This document shows positions 56,691-64,000 of a DNA stretch of 64,000 nucleotides, in pieces. The position numbers were made by a program, and so were the translations under genes. The notes beneath the pieces are model-generated. The model searched no databases. It saw only the letters and a list, made by a program, of their open reading frames with translations, and was not told the DNA's origin. The stretch comes from Gracilariopsis chorda. Taxonomy: Eukaryota > Rhodophyta > Florideophyceae > Gracilariales > Gracilariaceae. Position 1 is the first letter of the stretch; the number at the start of each line of letters is the position of its first letter. The stretch is taken from NCBI GenBank assembly GCA_003194525.1, contig NBIV01000006.1, forward strand, positions 1-64,000, given 5' to 3'.

Positions 56691-57953
56691 TCCTTTCGTT
56701 CATCCTTCCCTTCCCGTCAGTCCTCTTTTTTCGGCCATGAACAGCAGCACCAAAAAGCGCACAATCGCAAAAGAGGTTCTGCAGCTCTCTCTGAGCACAT
56801 GAATGCAAGTAAATGGTTACCTCAGTATGGGAATAGAGGGTTGGTAGCATAGCCCCCGACTTTCCCATGGGAAGGCACGAATTACGAAACGGAACTAAAA
56901 CGTTGCTATTCTGGAGAGTGTCGTTTTGAAATCTGAATATCAGATACAGTAGCTCAGAACTGGGCAATGGAGTGGGAGATTAAGACAATAGCTATACCCA
57001 AGGAATGTTTGGTACCAGTTTTCTTTTTGGAAGGGGATGTATGGGATTCTTATCTCATTGCCGGGTTGCCTCAAACTCGCAAATCCTGTTTTGGTCTCTG
57101 CTCAGCCTGCGGAATAGTGAGAAAGATGAAGAGCGGCATGTTACAACATGTTCTCCGACAGAATGATTGAGAGAGTATGTCCACGACAACAGATAAGGTA
57201 AAGGTCTTGATAGAAAACAACAAGAAATGGCCAAAGAGATTCCTGTCCTTGTTAAAGAGAACTTGTACAGAACATATTCTACGTGGCTGGAACGAGTTTG
57301 GTGCATGACGGAAGCACAAGTATTACAAACTTTATAAAAACAAGCTGCTTTGTTCCTTAACAGGTGGCTCGTGAAGAACTTTTGATGTAAGGGATTGTGA
57401 CGCTCTATTATTGTCACCATGAAACTCAAACAGATATCACCATAGACATTGCTAGATGAAGACAGAAGCGGACGAAAGTTGTTAATAGGGAAACGAACTG
57501 AAATCTCTAATCTATATCAGAAAAGTTGTATAGCATTCTCACCAATGGAAGACGTGCCAAAAAGGTGGGGGCTACAATCAGCACCGTCAAGAAAGAACGC
57601 ATTATATGCAAACTTGTCAAAGCTACTATCTGTTTACTAGCTTAAGTTGTCATTAGTACATGATTACATTATACGTTGTACCGAGAATAAGAAGCAATAG
57701 GATGATCCAGTGCAAAAAACTGAAGCAACAATCACGAAGCGAGGTGCATCAGTTAGTGAAGTTCTTCGCGTTTTCCAACCAGGGCCTACACTGGCCTACA
57801 CTTGAGAAACAATTCCTGTACCAAACACTCGCCCACTCTGATCTTCATGCTCCATACCACATCATGGGCCACTCCTAACCCAGACACAAAGAGGGAAGTC
57901 CCGTGCCCATTCTTTGAAGTGGCAGCAGTTTAAGGAAAACCGTGAGACATACC
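56691..57953. other. intergenic stretch
   Basis: About 1.26 kb between the LINE remnant and cofilin. No gene supported. Open stretches on both strands lack family resemblance. Confidence 0.4.
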
Positions 57954-58391
57954 CTAATACCCAGCTGTGTGCTGTGCCAACTTCTTAGAGATCGCATTGT
58001 AGTCAATTTCGTCGTCATCATTGGCTTCGATGGCACGTTGCACTCCTTGCAGCTGTGAAACAATGCCTTCTCGAGACGCAGCGTAAACCATCTTCGATTT
58101 CGTGGGAGCACTGTCAGGAGACCACAGCACGAAAATGATGCGATTCTTCTTGGCGCCTTGGTGTTCGTACTCAAAGTCATACGCTAGATAACGACAGTCA
58201 GTTTCGGGAAGCTTCTTGCACATTGCGTCCCAGCTCCCCTTTGGAGCGCCAGCTTCGACCGGAGCAGTATCCTCCACCTCGATCAGGGTCAAATCGCCGT
58301 TGATTTTGAAGATAGCAGCGCGGAACTTGCGGCTCATGATTTCCTTGAAGATGGAAACCACCTTGTTGTCGACTGCAACTCCTGAAGACAT
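57954..58391 (-). CDS. actin-depolymerising factor / cofilin
   Basis: 145 residues, single exon, starting MSSGVAVDNKVVSIFKEI. An ADF-homology domain spans the whole length. The N-terminal Ser-Gly and following segment, the RYLAYDFEYEH strand, NRIIFVLWSPDSAPTKSKMVYAASREGI (the long actin-binding helix and its preceding strand) and the C-terminal helix IDYNAISKKLAQ are all typical. The protein binds ADP-actin, severs filaments and speeds turnover. It is regulated in many organisms by phosphorylation at the N-terminal Ser. Many ADF genes have an intron right after the start codon, and none is needed here. Confidence 0.96.
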   Translation of the reverse strand: MSSGVAVDNKVVSIFKEIMSRKFRAAIFKINGDLTLIEVEDTAPVEAGAPKGSWDAMCKKLPETDCRYLAYDFEYEHQGAKKNRIIFVLWSPDSAPTKSKMVYAASREGIVSQLQGVQRAIEANDDDEIDYNAISKKLAQHTAGY

Positions 58392-59232
58392 GTTGTTAGA
58401 GAATTTGGAAGAAAGGCAAAAGTTTAGATGCTGAGATCGACAGTTAGGGGCGATGAGGGAGTAGGGGGTAGGACTGAAGTACAGGGGTAGAAGAGGTAGC
58501 GAAGGGAACTAGAAGGAAGCAACTTAAATGCCGATCGGTTGCAAACCAGGCTGGACACGGGACGCACCAGACATGAACTCAGAGTGGAGGAGAGGCTGAT
58601 GAAGAAAGACACGTGGTTGACGCTCATGCGGAGAGGGAACGTTTTGCCCATTGATAATGATAGTTTTGGGCGAGAGCGCGGGAAGGAGTGAAGTGTTATT
58701 GGACGTATTCTGACGCATCTGGCCGGGCCTCACTCTCCTTGGTGTCAGGGGTATGCTTGTTGAGGGAACCACTGAATTTTATTTGCCATATGCTATCAAA
58801 GGTCGACTCGACCAAGCAAGTCACTTCACTTCGGGTAGGTTTAAGAAAAGCAATTGAAGTTTCACGTCAGTGGCGAGATTTGTAATGAATGCGGGAGAGC
58901 TTCGGTGGACTGTCGCGACTCTTGCATTCACTAAAGAACCCATTAGACAATGTGCGCCCATAGAGAAGAAGAAGATTAAAGAACCCAGAAACCCCCTGCA
59001 AAACATATGTAAACTGCTACAAAAGGCTGGAACACGTACTCGTTTCGGAGCTTCCATTCTCGATCTGCAGCATCATCATATGCTTCTGTCCATTTAATAC
59101 TCTCGTCGAGCTATAAAAATATTGCAAATTCTCTATCTCTTCTGTCAGCGTGTACCGTTGGTAATGAGTGGAATGGAAAGCGTGGTGTCCTTCCAAACTG
59201 CTTTTTTTGCTGTTAGCTAGCTAGCTAGAGGG
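58392..59232. other. upstream region of cofilin and intergenic stretch
   Basis: About 840 bp holding the cofilin promoter. No other gene is supported. A short run of CTAG repeats lies at about 59215-59227. Confidence 0.4.
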
Positions 59233-59350
59233 CACTGTCGTTCTCGATCTTGTGTCATTTCCAACGTTTATTGCTCTTCAGTACTGTCGTTCTTTATTTT
59301 GTGTCCTTTCAAACGTTTATTGCTCTTCAGTACTGTCGTTCTTTATGTTG
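59233..59350. repeat. 49-bp tandem repeat, about 2.4 copies
   Basis: Units start at 59233, 59282 and 59331, each opening with a close version of TACTGTCGTTCT and ending TATTGCTCTTCAG. The spacing is exactly 49 bp. The first unit is more diverged than the second and third. Confidence 0.85.
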
Positions 59351-59860
59351 ATCGTATCTGCACCCACAGGGTTCATTCACTCAACACTGATGAGTTAGGT
59401 GGTGCTCTTTCAATATCAGTACACTCTCGTGCTCAAATGACGCTATGTGAAGTCTAGCTACACTGTAAAACATATAACTTCATCCCCCGACCTTCTTCTT
59501 CTTCTTCCGACCGTTTATGCCGGACATGCCAAGGCATGCCAAGTGAACTTTTACCATTGGGCAGTGGACATAGAAAAGGCGGGCTGCTGTGAAAGGTCCC
59601 CTATTCTCCTATCTGTGATCGGGGAGGAAGGCTAAGGGCCGTTCCAATGCCATATTTTATAAAATACGGTATATATATATTCATTCCTTATTCTGTTCTT
59701 GCAGAGACCCGTTCCAATACATCAGACGAGATAACATCCAAACGAACTGTTGTACTACCTGTACAACAGCAATGGGTGCATGCAGAAATTGCCAGATAAC
59801 CAGACTCCCAAATTTGAGCCAATAACCAAACGCCAAGCAGCTTAAATCTTGGCGGCGTCC

Positions 59861-62325
59861 ATGCCAAATGTGTAGCAATCCATATAAAAAATATCAAATG
59901 GCATCTCAGTCGAAGCTAAGATATCTTCCATTTGGTCCCAGAAACGGCCATCGGCTCTCAGAACGAAAGTTGTAGAGCATGCCCTCAACTTTCATCTCGT
60001 CCAAACATAACGAAAAATGACCAACACAAACAGGAGATATGGTTCAAACAATGCAACGTTACCTTAAACGGTACTACGTCAATCACATCCACTAGCAAAG
60101 TAGACAGAACGACTATCATCATCGCCCTCGTAATATCTATTCAATATGTTCTTCACTAATTATGCTTTGCGATTACCTTCCTGCGGTGACGACACTTCAG
60201 AAATAGGTGTAACAGGTAGAACAATATCCTCACTTTGCAGTAAACGGGAACTCACCGCTCTGAATTTATCTGACGATACAGAGCGCTTGGTTAGTTTAAA
60301 TGTGAGCCATGCTGCATCCGACGAAAAATGTTTTACCATTACTATCTCGGGATTGACCTGCCAGAAACGAAAAACATGATATGTTGACAGCTTGAAATCA
60401 GTTGAAACTTTGTAGAACTGTCGCAGCAATTCCTTCCAATTAAAAAAACTAACATTCTTCGCATTCACTGCTTTGTTTGAAGTAGAACTTTTTTCCAGTA
60501 TTTTCATCATATCGCCAGGACCGAACAAATAAAATATCTTCAGAAGTTGCTTGAACAGTCCAAAGGCAGCATCACACCGGTTTTTTGTATGACTGGCCAC
60601 TAAAAACCGCAAAGTAATCTCATCTTCGTGCTTCATGCACACACGCCAAAGACTGTACCAAACCATGAACCTATGTTTGCTTTGTCCGCTGCAGTTATCT
60701 GCATGAAGGTTAAGATGTTTATGACTCTCTGTAACGACACCAGACACCCGATGTTGCTTAATTGCGTGATTCAGCATGGATGAAACCTCGTTGCATGTCT
60801 TATTGCCTGGCCAGTGGCCTTCGGGCAAACCATGAACATAACAAGTTGACATGCTGCTACTATACACGCCAAAGATGTCAAACTTTAGACCCGTCACAAA
60901 ATGTAGTTGTCCAGGTTGCCGGAGTAAATGTGCCAACAAAATCTTCTCCGCAATGTCAAATATGAGATGGATGGGGTGGGTCGCAGGAGCATTTTCAGCT
61001 GTAGTTTGGATTGTACGATAAACTGTAAATTCGGCCAACGCTTCCACTCGGTGTTGACGTTTTGCAGCTAGCAGAGTTTCCCTTAGATCCATGTTTGTAG
61101 TGGTACGGGCGGAGTTGTTGAGCGTCGTGCATTGGTCGCAAAAGTCACTCCCTGACTTCAGAATCCGAAGTGTTGGGTAATATGATCCCCAAAATTTAAG
61201 AAACCCAGACTTCGAAAGGGGTGCATTTTTTTTTTGCACCGCAGCATTTCTTACGGCAGCCACCTCCATGATCTCTTTCCACTCCTTCCTATACAGGTCG
61301 TGTACAGCCTGTCGTCGAACATCACTACTTAACCATTGCACAGGAGATTCGTCTTCTGATCCTCGGCCAGTAGGGCAAGCCAAAGCGTTGAGAGCAGCGT
61401 AGCGCTGAAGGAACGCTAAAGCCGTGATTGTTTGTAAGGACTGTTTGCCCTTTCGTCCTCTGTAATGTTCGTTCTTTTGAATGGAAAAGGTCTCTTGATT
61501 ACCGACAACAGAGGATATTCCGCGTACTGTTTGCGGATTGAGCTGAACAACAGCAGCGAACCCGAATTGGCATACCCATTTCCTCGCATGGGGTACCTCG
61601 TGGAAGAGTATGATGAGGATGACAGACGACGCCGCTTGTCGCGCTTGCTTTGCGCTTTGACAGAATCAGTAGGCATGAGTGCGTTCGCTTGTCCACGAGA
61701 TGCGCACAAGCAGAGCATCATAGCTCGTACCAAGTTGTTCTTTTCGTCCTCCGTGAAGGTAGCAAATCTCTGTGCGAGCGGGAAATGTTCTGTTGTCGTA
61801 AGGCAATGGGGTTTGCAAAGACAGTAATTCATCATATTGTTAAAGTGCAACAGTGCCTTTTCCATTGAATTCAAATTGTCCGTTTAGTCTTTCTCATTTG
61901 GCGAGGCGTATTCCAGCACTTGGGGAGGTGGCTGTAGTGGGGCAGTGCTATGCGCAGTGGTATTTGCCTGCTCAAGGTTCTCGAGATCTTCGGCGATGAG
62001 CTCCTCGATATCTACACTTCGTTCGTCAACGAACCACGAATACAAAGCCATTTCTGGAGGGACTTGAGAGTTTGCACGAGTGCTTTCAGAACAGCAAAGA
62101 AACAAAAAGAGGTTTTTCTCCTTCTTTGCGGGCGTTTTGCAAAAACCTCATTTTGTCGCACTCTAATGCTGTAACGGTCATATCTTAGCTTTTAATGGGT
62201 TGTATAATCTCGTGAACGGCTCGTTGGAGAGCTGAAAGTCTCAGGAGTATGAATCGACTATCAGTTTTATTTCGACCACGAGTGCCATTTGATATAATTG
62301 ATATGGATTGGCACACAAATGTCGC
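59861..62325 (-). mobile_element. probable DNA transposon carrying a DUF7869-like gene
   Basis: Imperfect inverted arms of about 45-48 bp lie at 59861-59908 and 62280-62325. Both share the blocks TGCCATTTGATAT and ATATGGATTG followed by an ACACA block. They enclose a minus-strand gene of the DUF7869 type. The arms match at roughly 80% by eye. The true termini may lie further out, and no target duplication was identified, so the boundaries are provisional. The arrangement suggests a TIR-type DNA transposon of about 2.5 kb. The alternative is a host gene flanked by two unrelated copies of a short repeat. Confidence 0.5.
60160..61865 (-). CDS. DUF7869-like protein, putative transposase-related, likely frameshifted
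   Basis: The C-terminal part is open from 61665 down to 60160 and contains the family core: LIFDIAEKI, FDIFGVY, the signature HADNCSGQSKHRF, SLWRV and SHTKNRCDAAFGLFK. Spacing of the Asp residues suggests an RNase H-like fold, which is my inference. Upstream motifs in the same frame (HARKWVCQFGFAAV, YRGRKGKQ, FLQRYAALNAL, FCDQC) fit the usual N-terminal half. The first part (ATG 61865, CLCKPHC) reads in another frame that overlaps. So a frameshift or small intron near 61.6 kb separates them. A further acidic frame (62051-61884) may be the original 5' end. DUF7869 genes are multicopy in many invertebrates and protists. The role is not proven. Confidence 0.65.
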
Positions 62326-62697
62326 ATTCAGAATCGGACCTCCCAGGTCCGATTCAACCCACCAAACCGTCCACCACATTCTATCCGAGGGCTAAAGTCT
62401 GCGATATGCACTCCCGCCTGGGGAACGCCACTCCGTTGGCTTTTATTGCGACTTATTCTACGTCTTTGTGTATTGCACTTGCGATCCGCAAGCCTCGTAA
62501 AAGATACTGCCAATCTTAAAAGACTTTGCAGCACAAACGCCACGGACAACCTCACCCAAATTTATGCGCAATGCACACGCCATGTCCTGTCATCTTTAGT
62601 GTAGTTTGGGAAACCTGCAAAACGTGCTTCAACTTTTGCAGGGTCTCTTCTAATATTTTGATACGCGGTTGTTGTATACGTTATGATTGCATTTCAG
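62326..62697. other. short intergenic stretch
   Basis: About 370 bp with no supported gene. Any 5' exon of the candidate that follows could lie here. Confidence 0.3.
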
Positions 62698-63035
62698 TCG
62701 ATGCGTTGGATTTGGATAAGATTAGAACAATAGGCGGTGGCGCTGAAGCGGTAAAAGACGGAACGGTGGATATAAAGACTGCGTTTCAAGCTAACGACCC
62801 GTATAAAGAACTGAATTTCGAATTTCGTGTATGCAGCGGTCTATCGAACGGTTCATGGGGTTTTTGGGGCTCGGTAAGTGCCTGAAACGTTACAGTTTGC
62901 TAGTGGCCTTGGTTCCAAAAATTGTTGCTATAGTCTGGAGTGGTATATCTGAATGTTCTTGCTGCGCGCCAAAAATTTGATGGACTGGTAATGTGGCAAT
63001 TTTTCTATGCACCCACCCAATACACAGACGGATAA
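62698..63035 (+). CDS. candidate two-exon 3' end of an unknown gene
   Basis: A stretch open in one frame is bounded by a strong acceptor (TTGCATTTCAG ending 62697) and a canonical donor (GTAAGT at 62874). A 60-nt GT-AG intron leads to an exon at 62934 that stays in frame to a TAA at 63033-63035. Intron size matches those of the confirmed genes here. The translation is protein-like (LDKIRTIGGGAEAVKDG, then KELNFEFRVCSGLS, then ARQKFDGLVMWQFFYAP). No family was recognised and the 5' exons were not found. Confidence 0.3.
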
Positions 63036-63298
63036 AAATAAAGACTCACAACTGTCCAAAATTCTATATTCTACCATCCAAAATGTCGAGGGGTTCTATT
63101 GTCAACATCTTTTTCACATCGCTATGACCGAATATGTATTGATCAGATGAAAAGCAGCTGCTGCTTTGATTCAGAAACAGGAAGCAGATTGCCATTGAAG
63201 AACAGTGCTATGTGCCATTGCATCATACATATACATGAATATGTTTGGCAAGCACGACAGAAGTAAAAATGTCATCGATTAATCTCTTGAATTTTTTT

Positions 63299-63531
63299 TG
63301 TGGAGCAACGCGTTTGCGTAATACCCGCGCGGATACAACTCATAAGAGTATGAAGTGGTCGCCGAAATGGCTCTACGGTGTATGTGTTGGACTCACGTAG
63401 AGTGGCACCAAGTGTGTGGTGAGGTTCTGGAAGGAGCCGATGGCTCGAAGTTTACTGAGTTGTCGTCGGTTTCGAGCTTAAGTGTACTAGGCGGCGGCGG
63501 CTAAGGTGTGCGCTGGCTACGTGTGACAACA
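63299..63531 (-). repeat. candidate 3' LTR of the Copia element (233 bp)
   Basis: The interval starts TGTGGAGCAACG and ends GTGTGACAACA on the plus strand, giving TG...CA ends just downstream of the Copia coding end. No clear purine tract adjoins it and the other LTR is outside the window, so the limits are tentative. Confidence 0.35.
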
Positions 63532-64000
63532 GACTCTGTGAGGGGCGCTGTTCGAGACTCGTCAGAACCTTCACGTATATGACCGTTTTTGTTGTGACAA
63601 CACACCACCTGATGCTGGGGAGTACGAGAAGCAGCGCCGGGATGTGTTATGTGCAACGCCGCGCGGAGTCGTAGAAACGCAACCCGTCCCGTGGGTTTTG
63701 TGAGTACGTCAGCCAGGTTGTGGGCTGAGGGGACGTACTCGAGCTTAATGTCGCGGCGTTGAAGGTGATCTCGGATATAATGATGTCTTAAGTCAATGAA
63801 TTTGCGGCGCTTTGAGTTTCCGGTGTTTTGGCTGATAGCGAGAACTGATTGGTTGTCGACTAGGACACGATAGGGTCAGGGGTCGAGAAGCTGAAGAAAG
63901 CGCAGCGTGCGCCGAAGAAAGCAAGTAGTTTGGACGGCTGATGTGGTGGCGATGTATTCTGCTTCGGCAGTTGAGAGTACCACGCAAGATTGTTGACAGG
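63532..64000 (-). mobile_element. Copia-type LTR retrotransposon, 3' end of pol (fossil), continues beyond window
   Basis: Minus-strand translation gives the Ty1/Copia RNase H C-terminus with STAEAEYIA, VDNQSVLAI, KFIDLRHHYIRD and the closing ADVLTKP motif. Only this end lies in the window. It appears damaged in the part seen. Family assignment to Copia (Pseudoviridae type) is secure. Age cannot be judged. Confidence 0.9.

Noticed and set aside
57055-57429. 124-codon minus-strand frame downstream of the LINE remnant
   Set aside because: No resemblance to any family. Cys- and Phe-rich composition is typical of chance frames.
1-64000. tRNA, rRNA and CRISPR features
   Set aside because: I looked for T-loop-like consensus and regularly spaced repeats and found none that hold up. 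A dedicated scan could still reveal a tRNA.

Overview
This is eukaryotic nuclear DNA, most likely from a florideophyte-type red alga (Chondrus crispus or a relative). That is an inference. The window holds plastid-directed proteins, one with an early Ala-Phe-Val motif of the kind seen in red algal transit peptides. It also holds a plant/algal CIPK-like kinase, a plastid-type DUF3611 protein and compact host genes with no or few short GT-AG introns. Next to these lies a dense block of LTR retrotransposons. No bacterial features, CRISPR arrays, rRNA or tRNA genes were recognised.

Layout. (1) 1-24857 is a retroelement block. Gypsy chromovirus copy A (1-10661) enters from beyond the left edge and is heavily decayed. 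An unidentified coding-like stretch follows (10662-13546), cut by a solo LTR in opposite orientation and carrying a foldback repeat and a direct repeat. Copy B (13547-24852) is a nearly complete Gypsy chromovirus with 871-bp LTRs, a 5-bp target duplication and about two breaks. Both Gypsy copies carry an extra gene on the opposite strand between pol and the 3' LTR. (2) 24858-51360 is a gene-dense host region: a SnoaL/NTF2-like plastid protein, a spliced unknown gene with a helical 11-mer-like tail, proteasome subunit RPN5/PSMD12, an unknown basic protein, eIF3h, LETM1, CNOT10, TMEM18, a DUF3611 protein, a three-domain FKBP-TPR immunophilin, SEC22 and a very long CIPK-like kinase. Introns found from frame and splice signals are 60-110 nt, apart from 196 nt in the kinase. 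(3) 51400-57950 is a G-rich upstream island, then a gene-poor stretch with LINE remnants. (4) 57954-58391 is ADF/cofilin. (5) 59861-62325 is a probable DNA transposon with a DUF7869-like gene and imperfect inverted arms. (6) 62698-63035 is a candidate pair of exons. (7) 63299-64000 is the 3' end of a Copia element on the minus strand, running off the window.

The host genes are mostly housekeeping (protein turnover, translation, mRNA decay, mitochondrial ion exchange, ER-Golgi transport, actin turnover) and show no shared pathway. Several pairs are head-to-head or tail-to-tail with short gaps. The two most unusual signals are the antisense gene shared by both Gypsy copies and an extreme density of short perfect hairpins throughout the Gypsy DNA, partly created by synonymous codon differences.
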